Below are positions 37,611 to 50,362 of a stretch of DNA of 64,000 bases, piece by piece. The position numbers and the translations under genes are program-made. The notes beneath the pieces were generated by a model that saw only the letters and a program-made list of their open reading frames with translations, was not told the DNA's origin and ran no database searches. Where the stretch lies: positions 16,062,840 to 16,126,839 of the forward strand of contig NC_135183.1 of NCBI RefSeq assembly GCF_041146795.1, given 5' to 3'. Position 1 is the first letter of the stretch; the number at the start of each line of letters is the position of its first letter. This DNA is from Maylandia zebra (taxonomy: Eukaryota > Chordata > Actinopteri > Cichliformes > Cichlidae).

Positions 37611-38712
37611 GACAATTTCCTCGTGACGTCCTGCCACTTGCAAATGTGCCAGAAGAAGCAATGGAGTCAGCAGAGTCCACGTAACATCTTTAAAGTGCAG
37701 TGCTGCCATGTGTTAACATCTGAGACTCCAACATGAAGGACTGAAATAAATCTTTAGAGCATTAAACTGCTGGTGAACTGGACATTTTTTGTAGGTATCT
37801 CAAAAACTTTCAGTAGCAGAGTCTGCACTGTAGATACTGGGTTTTATTAAGAGAATGCAATTGCAACAATAACAAATTGAAAAGATTTTTTCATTCCCTG
37901 TAATGTATGGCTGCTGAGTAGCCACACCAGACATGCACACAGGGTGACTAGATCACAATAAGCCGCATGTCGGACTTTTCAACTCTTGCTAGGTAAACAC
38001 AATAAGAATAAAGGGAAGTTTTCACTCCCCCTTGTTATTTCAGCTGCGGTTCTGTCTGGTAACAGTCTATAGGTTTGAGTAAGGATGTATCCATAGGTCT
38101 TTTTGGAGCACTAGCTGACAATTTATGAATCTTTAGCCAAATATCACACAAATATACTGTGTCGCTTCACACCATTTTTTCTCTTATGTGAAACTGAAAA
38201 ATAACTCTATCCAGTGTTTAGAAAGGTGGATGTCCTGCAGAGCCTGTAAAATGTGGGACATTGGTTCAAGATGTGGGAGAGGGGGGAAAGCATAAAAATG
38301 CTGTGCAGTCCCCCTTATAGAGGGACATCTGATCCCCCAACCTGCACATCATGAAGTATGAAGTAACACCAGTAACACAACACCTTATGGAGGTAAACCA
38401 ATGTGTAGACAGTGATGTGCAAAGTTGTTCATAGGAACATCCTCCATCCATGGTGGTGTAATCTTTATTCTGATGCTGAATTGATTGATTTATGAATTTA
38501 CTGTAAACATTTCTTACATTTTTCTTATTGCAAGCAGACAAACCTGTCCCGGGATTGTTCCTGCTCCTCCCCTTCATTTTATAAACACTCTAAATCAAAC
38601 TCATTCCATTATATATATTTTTTATTTTAGGACGATGTTTTCATACAATCCTCTACATCTGCATCAAACCAGGCTTGTCATATACAACCTGCTTTTAGTC
38701 GTATATATTATA
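37611..38712 (+). repeat. Direct duplicate of the klhl10 3' end
   Basis: The sequence from 37611 matches 50296 onward almost base for base. It starts inside the last klhl10 coding exon (codons for RDVLPLANVPEEAMESAEST and stop) and continues through the 3' flank to about 38712. Compared with the downstream copy it lacks a 110-bp block (50887-50996) and a LINE insertion (51153-51640), and it has about 75 bp extra near 38484-38556. It cannot make protein because only the last codons are present. It is best read as the tail of a lost tandem klhl10 copy. Confidence 0.85.
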
Positions 38713-39801
38713 TCTTTGAGCAATTGCTCAGCAACAGAGTTGGACGTGCGTGCAGTCTGTGCTCAGACAGGTGACTGCTTGCACCTGTCTGTGGTAACAC
38801 TGTCATGCACCATCATTAACAGTCTTGCACTATACATGCAGTGCGTATATCATATATTGTGGCTCTATAAAAATCTATTTAGATCACAAACCTGTGTTTT
38901 GTTTGTTTGTTTGTTTCTTTCTTTCTTACTACTATTGTACATCAGTAAAGTGCAGGAGCCCATTTTTCCAACTAGATAAAAGTCTTATACAACCCAAGAA
39001 AACAGCTTAACCATAAATCACACTTTGTAATATCTGTGTTTGGCACTGTCATGTATTTTTAGACTCATATGTTTAATAACAAATATTTTGGCTTGTGTAG
39101 TAAGGAAAGTACAGGGGATATAATGTAGTGTCCACAAAGAATTGTGCCAATGACCTAGCATGCATAAAAACAGGACCATCACTAATCCACAATACTTTGA
39201 CTCTGTTCATGTTACAGCATTGTGTATTAAAACGTGGGTAAAAACTGATGGTTACAAATGTTTATTTGTGTGTTTGTAGTTTCCTGGGGAGATAAACTGG
39301 ATTGCATTTTTGTTGGGAACTGTTATTTCAACATAACGGAGTCCAGTACAGCACGTCCCCAACAACTGGAACCTCAGTAATAATAGAGCCAACACACGAA
39401 ACAATAAAATGCAGAAAAATCTGAAAAAAAAACGTCCTATTAACGTTGAATATGAGCTAAATATGATATTGTAGTCCATTCGTAAGAGTGTTTTGAAGTG
39501 CTTATTTTACTATTTGAACTCTGTGAGGCAAACATACAGAATGCTGTATGCTATCTGTGAGGCTCATATGCAATTTCTTAAATCCAAATCAAATCAAAAC
39601 AAAGCTTTTATGCAATGAAAAGGTTCATTAAAAAATGTAAATATACATTTCAAAACAATTCTATGGGGCAACTGTTGCCAAGTCATGATGATGTCATAGG
39701 CTCCATTCCCCAAATTCCACAGTTAGGTTTGATTTTGTGATCTGAACACTTCAAGACAAACTTCAGACAAAAAACTAAGAAAAACAGTCACAAAACTCAA
39801 G

Positions 39802-42800
39802 ATGAGTGAAGAAGGCCAGCCGCCATACAAGTCGAGCTCAGTGTATAATGAACTCCGTTCGGAGGGACAATTTTGTGATGCAATCATCAAAGTGGAGGAT
39901 GTTGAATTTCCGGTCCACAGGGTCATCCTGTGTAACTGTACGCCGTACTTCAGGTGAGTTGCTTACCTGATAATGTGAAGGACAGTTGACTGGTTTATAC
40001 CTGTGAAAAATGTAATTCATGTACTTAGTCTGTGAAACAGTGCCAACAAAAAGGAACGGGTTGAATCATAAAACTTTTGTTTTAACTTCCTGTTTGCCAT
40101 TTGTTTGAAAGTTGTGTTTTGATCGTGTCCTGTGAATTTTTGAAATTTGGCCATCAATTTCTGGAGCAAAGACTACTCAAATTGTTGGAACTTTTGGTAC
40201 AACCCTGTCTGGATTACGACTTTGATACAGGATATTGGACTGGACTAACGGAGTTAACGAGGTAATTGCAGGCTAGCCAACACGTTACCAGGCTAACGGC
40301 TGACTGAGGAATCAGCTGAGCTGCTACCAGGGTAACCAGATAAAATGGGGCCGAAGAGGACACCGACAGCTGAGGAAGTCGAGGACATTAAAAAGTCCCT
40401 TGACTTCATAATGGAGGAAATTTCTACTATCAGGTTGCAGCAGAAAAATATCATTGAAATTGTGGAGGAGGTAAAGCTCCTCCGCATCCAAAATGCCGAA
40501 AAAGATAAAAAGATTGCATACCTGGAAAGTAAGGTCGCTGACCTGGAACAATACTCCAGGATAAACGACGTCATCATCACTGGGTCCATATTAAACCCCG
40601 GTCATACGCTCAGGCGGTGACCGCTGACAGCAATGAGGAACCTGGAGAGCTTGACATTAGCTCCACGGAACAACAGGTGGCTGCTTTCCTGCGGTCCAAA
40701 GGGATTGCCCTGGACTGTAACTCTGTCGAAGCATGCCACCCTCTTCCCAGGAGGAACGGCAACATACCGGCTATTATATTAAGGTTTGTAAATCGAAAGC
40801 ACAAGATTACGCTGCTGAAACAAGGAAGAAAATTAAAAGGATCTAATGTCTTTATCAATGAACATCTAACCAAACACAACGCTGAAATAGCCAAAAAAGC
40901 GCGACACCTTAAGAAGCTGGGAAAAATCCAAGGCACTTGGACGACGAACTGCAAAATATTCATTAAACTAAACGGATCACCAGAGGAAGCCAAAGTTCTG
41001 ACCATTAAAAATATGGCGGATCTCGAAAAATATCAGTGAGCAACACGATCTGGACGGCAAACAAGGTAACAGACAACCACACACTCACTTATGACACACA
41101 CTGGAAGGAAGAACTCAGATACATCTGGAAGAATCAGCTGCATCAGTCAGACAGTTGCAGAATATGATCAATTGGAACTGAAAACATTTAACTATATGGA
41201 TCACAATACACATGACTTGGAATATGAAATAGATCCAGACAACAACTTTTTCTCATCTAACAATAACAATTGCTGCTACTATACAAATAAAGACTACAAT
41301 CAGAGGATTAAAACTGAGAATAAATTATCAATTATCCACTTTAACTGTAGAAGTCTCTATGCTAATTTTAGTCATATCAAAGAATATCTTAACCAGTTTT
41401 CACATCCATTTAGTGTCATTGCCTTATCAGAAACTTGGATCAATATGGAAAAAGGAACAGACTTTGAACTGGAGGGTTATGAATTCACATTTATAACTAG
41501 GCGAAACAAAGGAGGAGGAGGAGTGGCCTTGTATGTGGACAAATCCTTGAAATTTAATGTGGTGGAAAAGATGACGATGGTGATTGATAATGTACTAGAA
41601 TGTATTACAGTTGAAATTTGTAAAGAAAAAAGTAAAAATGTAATCATTAGCTGTATATACAGAGCTCCAGGTAGTAGTATTGAGACATTTAAAGACTGGA
41701 TAGAAGAAACATTTATTGAAATAGCTCGCAAAAAAGTTTTCATTTGTGGAGACTTCAATATTGATTTGCTAAACCCAAATAAACATAAAACCACTGAGGA
41801 ATTTATAAACACAATGCACTGTATGAACCTATTCCCTAAAATTACTAGACCTACCAGGATTACATCACATTGTGCAACTCTCATAGACAACATTTTTGCA
41901 AATGACATTGAAAATAAGACTGTAAGTGGACTCCTGATTAACGACATAAGTGACCATCTTCCAATTTTTACAATCTATGATAGGAATTACAAGATCAATA
42001 AAATGGACAGTAAAAAAGAGTACAGATGAGTAAGAACAGAAGAAAGAATGAATGCATTTAAAAAAGATTTATTGAAGGAAAACTGGGGTGAAGTATATCA
42101 GGAACAGGACGTTAATAGTGCTTATAATAAATTCCTTAGAATATTTACATTACTGTACAATACCAACTGTCCAATAAAGCAATATAGTAGGAAACAGAAA
42201 TATATGGACTGTCCATGGATAACAAAAGGTCTGCAAAATGCATGTATAAAGAAAAATGCTCTATACAGAGAGTTCTTAAGAACGAGAACTAAAGATGCTG
42301 AAATCAGATACAAAAGATATAAAAATAGGTTAACTAATATACTTAGATTTAGTAAAAAGGAATACTATAAGAAGCAATTAGATATAAATAGAAATAATAA
42401 TAAAAGATTATGGGAAATCCTGAACAGTGTTATAAAATGTGGGACTGGACAAAAGAACTATCCCAAGTATTTCATTTGTAATGACCATGAAGAATACAAT
42501 ATGGATGTTGTGGCAAATAGTCTCAATGAATTCTTTGTAACTGCTGGACCAAATTTAGCAAGAACAATCACTCATCCTGGGAAAGCACAGGAAAAACCCG
42601 ATACACTGATTGACAGAAATCCATATTCTATGTTTCTCACAGCCGTTGATGAAAATGAAGTTCTTGAAATTGTCAAAAAATGTAAAAATCACAAATCTTT
42701 GGATTGTAATGATATTGATATGATAGTGGTTAAAAGAGTCATTGAGGCTATTATAAAACCATTTACATACATCTGTAATTTATCATTTCAAACTGGTCGA

Positions 42801-45800
42801 TTTCCAGACAGAATGAAAATAGCAAAAGTTATACCTCTATACAAATCTGGAAACAAACACCATTTCACAAACTACAGGCCTGTCTCTTTACTACCTCAAT
42901 TCTCAAAAGTTCTTGAAAAACTGTTTAAAAACAGACTGGAAAAATTTATAGATAAACATAAACTACTCACTGAGAGTCAGTACGGATTCAGATCAAGCAG
43001 ATCAACATCATCGGCACTATTAGATTCAATAGAATACATCACAAATTCCATAGACAAAAAGCAATATGTGGCTGGGTTATTCATAGACTTGACAAAGGCA
43101 TTTGACACTATAGATCATGATATATTAATAAGAAAACTGGAACGTTATGGTGTCAGAGGGGTAGTTTTAGATTGGGTCCGGAGTTATTTAAGTGACAGAA
43201 AGCAGTTTGTGAAAATAAATGGTGGTTGCTCCTTATGTATGGACATTGCTTGTGGTGTACCCCAAGGGTCAGTTTTGGGTCCAAAATTCTTCAACTTGTA
43301 CATTAACGACATCTGTAAAGTGTCCAAAGTATTAAAAATGGTTCTCTTTGCTGACGATACAAACATTTTTTGCTCTGGTGATGATCTGCAGAATTTATTG
43401 GAGGATATGACTAATGAAATAAGTAAAGTGAAGTTCTGGCTTGATAAAAACAAATTATCATTAAATTTGAATAAATCTAAACTGATGTTATTTGGAAATA
43501 GTAGTTTAAATACAAATGCAAAGATTCAAATAAATGGTGTTGATATTGAAAGAGTCAGTGAAAATAAATTTCTGGGGGTAATAATAGATGAAAAACTTAA
43601 CTGGAGAGCTCACGTAAGATATATTCATTCCAAAGTATCACGAAGCATTGCAGTACTAAACAAGGCAAAACAGGTATTCGACAGAACATCACTTCATATT
43701 CTCTACTGTTCACTGGTTTCACCATACTTAAGCTATTGTGCAGAGGTCTGGGGCAATAACTATAAAACCACATTACATTCCCTTTTTACTCTTCAAAAAA
43801 AAGCAATTCGAATCATCCACAATGCAGGTTATAGGGAACATACAAACTCACTATTTTTGCAGTCTGAAATATTGAAAATTGACGATATAGTGAAATTCCA
43901 AACAGCACAAATTCTATTCAAAGCAAAAAATAATGAACTGCCAGGTAATATTCAGAGTATGTTTTTTTTTGAAAGAAGGAAGTTATAATTTAAGGGGTTT
44001 TTGTAACTTCAAAACAATGAAGGTACGTACTACAAGAAAAGGCTTTTGTGTTTCTGTTCATGGAGTGAAACTATGGAACAAACTGAATATGGAATTAAAG
44101 CAATGTCCAAACATAAAACTGTTCAAAAAGAGTTATAAAAATATGATCTTCTCGATCTATAAAGAAAAGGAAAATATTTAAATTAAGTGAATGTCTCTAT
44201 TTAAAAACAAACAAACAAACAAAAAATTCATGATGTGATATTATAGTATATCAGAAATCTGTTCACTATTTTTATTACAAATTATATCAGTAAGGAAGCT
44301 GACTAAATATTCACTGATAATTTATGGCAAAGGGGTGGGATTAAATAAGTGTATACTTCTTCCCACTCCCTTTCAACATGTAAATTAATCAGAATGTTTT
44401 TTTTGTATGTAATTTGTATAGTATTTTTTTTCTCTCTTATTTCTTTTCTAAATGTACTTGTATATTGTTCACATGTTGAAATAAATTACCAAATAGAAAG
44501 ACTTTGTCATGGTCAACTGACAGATACACCCAAAACATAATGCAAACATTTGCAGATTTCATTTTTACCTTCACAGAGCTCCAGATTCCACTTCAGTAAA
44601 TGTGCCATTTAAAAAGCACTGTGAATCACTTGGTGATTGTGTGAAGTCTAATTGAAGTGTTTTATTAAGTTATATTAATATCTTCCCCACTGTTTGATAC
44701 AGTAAGACACACCAGACTTCCTGATACTAAAAATGTTGAATTTTGTTATACAGTTATATGCTGAGCAAAAGTTTTGAGTTGCCTCTCATTTTTTTATATT
44801 TTGCTTTGAAACAGATGATTTTTTAAAAGTCCACTTGAGCAATAGTTCTCAACGTGTTTTTTTGAAGACTTGTAAAGGTTTCGTTTGGACATTTTTCACC
44901 CTTTTTAGTCCAGTGCTTGTACCCGAGGAATGGTTTTGTTTTTGTTCATTTGTTTATTTGTTTGTTAAGCCATTTAACGCTGATATATGAATCATTCAAG
45001 CATAAAAAGGACACTAAAACTCAAAGGATGAACCATTATTGTTTCTACACATAACGCATACTTAGTGTGAAGAATCAATTTTAAAGACAAATGGTAAATG
45101 GCCTGCATTTGTATAGCGCTTTACTCAGTCCCTAAGGACCCCAAAGCGCTTTACACTACATTCAGTCATTCACCTATTCACACACACATTCACACACTGG
45201 CAATGGCAAGCTACGTTGTAGCCACAGCTGCCCTGGGGCGCACTGACAGAGGCAAAACAAGGAGTAGCACGTATTTAAAAAAAGTAATGTTCTACAGCAA
45301 ATGAACAGTATCTGAAAGTCATGTCCTTAAGAAAAAAGAAAGAATGCAGCAAATTCATGACACAAGACCATTTAATCCATCTACTTATCATGAAACCTCA
45401 TCAGAAATGGTTTCATGGTTCATGTAAAACCTGTTAAAACCAATAAATAAATGTTAAGAAAAAAAAAGAAAAGAAATGGTTGTGGAAGGGAAACAGAGAC
45501 TGTAATTAAGCAACATGCACTGGAACTTCCATAAGGAAAGGAAACAGACTGAGGTATGCCAAATTATGCAATAACTAGACTAAAGATCAGGGCAAACTGG
45601 CCTTATGGAGTTGATTTCAATATTTGTCATAGAGGTACAACAGTGAGTGTCTAGAGTTAACTTTAAAACACGGTGGAGGCTCTGTTGTGGTGTGGGACTG
45701 CATTGTGTTTGGCAAAAGCTTCATAAACATGGTGCCAATGTAATAAAGACATTGAAAACCCAACAATCAAGCGCACTAAACATGTACAAACTCTGTTTTG

Positions 45801-48800
45801 GAGTTATATACTCTATGGCAATATGGACTAGACATTACAAGACTATCACAGTAATCACATAGTAACACATGTAATTAGGAAATCATTTCCATTCCTGTCA
45901 ACAGATTTTATATATTTATCTTACTTGTGCATGACATAGTTTATTATCTTGTTGCCTCCACACCGTTTAATATTCTCTACTCTGTCTCCATCTCTACCCT
46001 CAGGGCTCTTTTCATCCGCTGGAGCAACCCAGACAAACAGGTCTTCAACATACCTGGCTTGTCTCCTGAGATGATGGAACTCATCATTAACTTTGCATAC
46101 ACCGGCTCAGTTTCCATAACGGAGGAAAATGTAGTGGAACTTCTCATGGCAGCTGATCAACTCAATGCAATGGACATTGTGAAACTCTGCTCTGACTTCC
46201 TCTGGGAGCAACTGTGCCCAGAGAACTGCGTTGGCATTTGGCAGTTCACAAAAGTATGCTTATCACCCGAACTACGCGCCAAGGCCTACCACTACATCAT
46301 CAGTAACTTTGAGCAGGTTGTTCTTGAGGAGGAGTTCCTGCAGCTAACTGTGGAGGAACTTGCTGACATCCTTGATAGAGACGACCTCAATGTGCAGTTG
46401 GAGACCACTGTGTATGAAGCGCTTACAAAGTGGATTAGCCATGTACCTGCAGAACGGAAACAACACCTCACCGCTCTGTTGCCCAAGGTCTATAAACTTT
46501 CATTACTACATTTAGTTTGGACTTAAATCTTCAGCATTTAGGTCATAGATTGAGTCGTTCCATCTGGGTGTAAGGATGCTTTAATATCTCAAGATGTTGC
46601 TCTTTTCAGCTGTAGCCAAACCACATTTAAGAAATTCTCTTCAAGAGCATTAAAACCGTATGAGATCTCTACACACATACTATAGAATAAATTATATTTA
46701 TTAAGTATAGTTGCTAGGGCTATGACTAAAAACTGTCCCTGCTGACGAAAAGGCTAATGGTGTCTGACTTTGGTCGCTCTCTTGCTATCAATAAAAAAAT
46801 TAAACAACATTAGGAGCATTATCCTAAAGAAGCTTGAGTTTACTAAAACTGATGTAGTTGAAATTCAGTGTTTTTTCTATTCTCCAAGTCATATTCTCTT
46901 CTGTCATCTCTCTGTAGGTCCGACTGGGATTGATGACGTCAGACTACCTAAAGGACAATGTGCTGTCTAGTGAGCTGGTGGGGGCCAATTCTGAGTGCCT
47001 GTCCATGATAAGTAATGCCATCTTAGACATACATGGTCTAGGAAGCAGACCCTTCATGTCTGGCTTGTGTCACCATCTTGTTCGTCCCCGCCTGCCTCAT
47101 TCCATCCTGCTGGCCATTGGGGGGTGGAGTGGTGGTAATCCAACTAACGGCATCGAGGCCTACGATTGCCGGGCTAACCGCTGGGTCAACGTAACGAACA
47201 ACCTCGAGTTTCCTCGTGCTTATCATGGAGCCGCCTTCCTCAACGGGTACATCTACTTCATTGGTGGCTTCGACAAGGTGGAGCATTTCAGCAGCGTCCG
47301 TAGGTTTGACCTGACCACTCGTGCCTGTAAGGTGGGGCCCATGCACTCCTGCCGCTGCTATGTGAGTGTGACTGTGTTGAACGGGTTCATCTATGCCCTG
47401 GGAGGCTTCGACGGGCATGTACGACTCAGCAGTGCAGAGCGCTATCAACCTGAAATCAACCAGTGGAGTCTTATTGCACCGATGCACGAACAGAGGAGCG
47501 ACGCCAGCTGCACAACACTTAACAACCGGGTGGGTGAAGTAAAAGAGTAGCAGAGAAATAGAGTAGGGTCTCAGGCACACAGGCCTAGAGACCTGTCAGC
47601 AACCTTTGGTAACAACCAGTTGCTAGGGAAAAATGTGTACTCCTCAGCTGGTTAGGCAGTGGTTGTATGAAAGACTCTACAGATTTCTACAGCAAATAGT
47701 TTGTGAGTATTTGCAGACAAGTCAGAGTACTCCATGCAAACCTCAACAGTCTGCTTACGACCAAAGGAAACACAAGGAGGCTTGTGGTGCAACACCTTCC
47801 TGGTTACAATTTCACAGTAGTGACAGCCATCAACCTCCAGCAACCACTTGCCAACCAGTCAGGGAATACACATTTTTACAGTGAAGCGAGGTGCAAGATA
47901 GGTCACAAACTGGTTTCTGTGTTCATGTTTTCAAATTTAAAAGTATAGTTGAAAAAGTTGAAAAATATACTAATATATATCTATTTTGTTTCTAACTGAT
48001 CACAAGTGCATCTTTGCATTTATGTACAGTACTTTAGTTGAGTTGACTTGTCAACTAAAATATAACAGATATTAAAAAAATTGTAAAACACATCATTATT
48101 TTATTATATTAAGATCCCAGATTACAATTATTTATCTGCATTCCTGAACAGAAAAATTAGCCTTATTGATTGAATGTTATGTTTGATTCATTTCTGGCTT
48201 TCTGACTGAAAGAAGTCCCACATACTCAGGTAAAAGTTGGGTGCATAAACATGTTTTTATGACAGGTAATTGTAAAACACACACATTTGTTATTACACAT
48301 TTGTATTTTTCAGTTGGACACTTGGGTACTGAGTATCGGTCTTACTTCACAAATGATGTGGAAACATTTCACTTACAGGTAACATTGTTTCCAACTGAAA
48401 TCTAAGAAATGTAAAGATATTTAATGTCCCTTTTTTGTTTTCAGATTTACATTTGTGGTGGATTCAATGGCAACGAGTGTCTGCAGACAGCTGAATATTA
48501 CAACCCAGAGAGCAACCAGTGGACGATGATCAGTCCCATGAACAGCCGCCGCAGCGGGATAGGTGTCATTGCATATGCGGATCATGTCTTTGCAGTAAGA
48601 CCACAAAGTAGTGCTGACACTCACGTAACATACAAATCAAATCTGTAATGTGCTTTGATCAGCAAGGCTTAACACAGATTTGGCTGACACAGAATTTTGC
48701 TAACTTTGTTTTGTATTTATCAATGATCAGATTCCTATCCTGACCACAGGTTCAGAGAAGGCATTCTTACTCATTCTATGTATTAATTTAACCGATTAAT

Positions 48801-50362
48801 GATGTTTCTGCCTCATTTTTCTTTTCATGTTCCCCATTACCAAAATGTTGTGTCTTTAATGATTTCACTCATGATTTCACATTTCACTCAGTACAACAGA
48901 AATACTTATTCAAAACCAACATTGTCATCCTCATCGTTCCATAGAGGACATATGTTAGAGACAATTTCAAACTCATCCTGCAACACCTTTAGAAAAATGA
49001 GGGAATAAGCCAAGTGATTAGAACTCATCCTCTGGGGACGGTAGGCATTTTAGCTGTAAATTTTATCTTGCTATTTGCCTTAAAACCACTTATTTAGTTG
49101 TTTTGCAGCTGCACCCTTTGGTAAAAAGCAAAGATTTTAGTCTCACCTTCTGAGACACACTTCTTTCTTTATTTAGCTAGCTACCGTTTAGTATTTATTT
49201 TCTATTCAGACTAAGTCTCTATTCAAATAAAGGAAAAGTTATTATCAGCAGAATGCAGTGACCTTACCCTGGTGCTGACCTCAGGGTCTTTGATCAGGCT
49301 TTTAGGCCCCAAGGCCTGTCAGGGCTACTTTAATCTGTTATAGGAAGAAAGGACTGGAACTCAATGTTCCTTTTTGGACTAAAGGCAAAAGAGCTGTGAA
49401 GACATTTATACTGAAAACACAAATACTTTTTGTCGAGGGCTATTCATCTTTGTTGATAATAGCGTGGTGTGATAGACAACAGTGCTTTAATAGCTGTAGT
49501 TGAGGCTTGAGTGAAAAAAGGTCTCATACAGACTTCCACAACAGCTGGCTTCTACTTTATTTTACTTTCTCCTTTTAATTCAGAAGTCATTTTCACACAC
49601 CACTGCACCCTGATCTTTTCTAGACATTCCCAACAAATGTGGGCCTGTGAGGATGCAAATACTGGGACGTTAATGGGCCTTTTTTAACCAACTTTTATGT
49701 GTAAACTCCATATAACAGCATGAGAATATGTCAGGTAGCTGTTCGCTTTATCCAGGTAAAACCCTAAACCAATCAGAGTATTTCCAGTAGTCAGATCACA
49801 CCTAAGGTAAACAATCTCCTTGTATCTGCTACATATTAAGGGAAACTTTGGACAGTATTGCAACTTAATTCTTCAGTCATTTTCTGGAGTATCTGTGCAA
49901 AAACAGCTAAAGACATATAGCAGGTACATTTTCTTACAGGGGTACGGTGAAGCTGGTTACACTTACATTCAATCATTTGACCCACGTATTTACTTTTAGG
50001 TTGGTGGCTTCAATGGAAACAATCGTCTGCGCACCGCTGAGGCTTACAACCCACATTCCAATACGTGGAACCTCGTGTCCTCTATGCTGACCCCCCGCAG
50101 CAACTTTGGCATTGAGGTAATTGACGATCGCCTCTTTGTCGTCGGGGGTTTCCTCGACTTCTTCAACACTTCGAAAGTTGAGTACTACGACGCTTTAACC
50201 AATGAGTGGTATGAGGCGTGCAAAATGGAGGTTTTCCGCAGCGCCTTGAGTTGCTGTGTGGTGTCCGGACTTTGCAACATGACTGAGTACACCTTTCCTC
50301 GTGACGTCCTGCCACTTGCAAATGTGCCAGAAGAAGCAATGGAGTCAGCAGAGTCCACGTAA
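39802..50362 (+). CDS. klhl10: Kelch-like protein 10, complete gene
   Basis: KLHL10 is a substrate adaptor for the CUL3 ubiquitin ligase in spermatids and is needed for male fertility in mammals. Coding exons are 39802-39953, 46004-46487, 46918-47529, 48445-48594 and 50000-50362. All phases agree and give 586 aa, close to the mammalian length of about 608. The first exon (MSEEGQPPYKSSSVYNELRS) and exon 2 make the BTB domain, including AIIKVEDVEFPVHRVIL and FNIPGLSPEMMELIINFAYT. The BACK domain runs from about residue 130 to 235. Six kelch-type blades follow from about residue 285, e.g. AIGGWSGGNPTNGIEAYD, YVSVTVLNGFIYALGGFDG and IYICGGFNGNECLQTAEYY. The start is the first ATG before the BTB domain. 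Intron 1 (6 kb) hosts a full-length LINE. No internal stop or frameshift was seen, so it is probably functional. Teleosts may have several klhl10 paralogs, and I cannot say which one this is. Confidence 0.93.
40345..41039 (+). pseudogene. LINE ORF1 (coiled-coil nucleic-acid-binding protein), frameshifted
   Basis: The first part (from 40345, MGPKRTPTAEEVEDIKKSLD) is a heptad-rich coiled coil ending at LEQYSRINDVIITG. Just after this, near 40585, the frame changes. The second part (40617 onward) continues as an RRM-like and basic region, including AAFLRSKGIALDCNSVEACH and RKHKITLLKQGRKLKGSNV, and stops at 41039. One small indel therefore splits an otherwise complete ORF1. Confidence 0.7.
41091..44181 (+). 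pseudogene. LINE ORF2 (endonuclease-reverse transcriptase), two lesions
   Basis: The endonuclease half (41091-42029) shows LSIIHFNCRSLYANFSHIKE, ALSETW, VIISCIYRAPG, FICGDFNIDL and NDISDHLPIF, all expected active-site blocks. The reverse transcriptase half (42048-43988) shows NYRPVSLLPQFSKVLEKLF, SQYGFR, GLFIDLTKAFDTIDHDIL, GVPQGSVLGP and the catalytic FADDTN. The halves are in the same frame and are separated only by a TGA at 42027-42029. A second lesion, a one-base shift in the T run at 43963-43970, moves the C-terminal part (to 44181) to another frame. Apart from these the ORF is open, so the insertion is fairly young but inactive. Confidence 0.85.
44505..46003. other. Rest of klhl10 intron 1
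   Basis: Contains an L2/SINE-type repeat at about 45088-45256 (ATTTGTATAGCGCTTTACTC, CCCCAAAGCGCTTTACACTA). Near 45658-45700 there is a short sequence that translates like the KHGGGSVVVW block of a Tc1 transposase, probably a small Tc1 relic. No gene is seen. Confidence 0.45.
47530..48444. other. klhl10 intron 3
   Basis: AT-rich intron with no recognised element. The donor is GTGGGT at 47530 and the acceptor TTTTCAG ends at 48444. Confidence 0.7.
48595..49999. other. klhl10 intron 4
   Basis: AT-rich intron with donor GTAAGA at 48595 and acceptor ACTTTTAG ending at 49999. I see no RNA gene or complete repeat in it. Confidence 0.7.

Larger units (their letters stand above)
40100..44504 (+). 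mobile_element. Near full-length LINE in klhl10 intron 1
   Basis: The element has an ORF1, an endonuclease-reverse transcriptase ORF2 and an AT-rich 3' end finishing near an AAATAAATTACC motif. It lies in the same orientation as klhl10. Start and end are approximate; no clear target duplication was identified. The protein style (apurinic-type endonuclease followed by a FADDTN-type reverse transcriptase) puts it in the broad Jockey/CR1/L2 group. Confidence 0.85.

Noticed and set aside
37458..37709. Minus-strand frame with a leader-like hydrophobic start, repeated at 50163-50387
   Set aside because: Antisense of the duplicated klhl10 last exon. Repetition is due to the duplication, not to a gene family.
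41477..41947. Long minus-strand frame over the LINE endonuclease
   Set aside because: Shadow of the plus-strand ORF2, which has all the endonuclease motifs.
46292..47580. Minus-strand frames over klhl10 exons 2 and 3
   Set aside because: Antisense shadows of the BTB, BACK and kelch coding exons.
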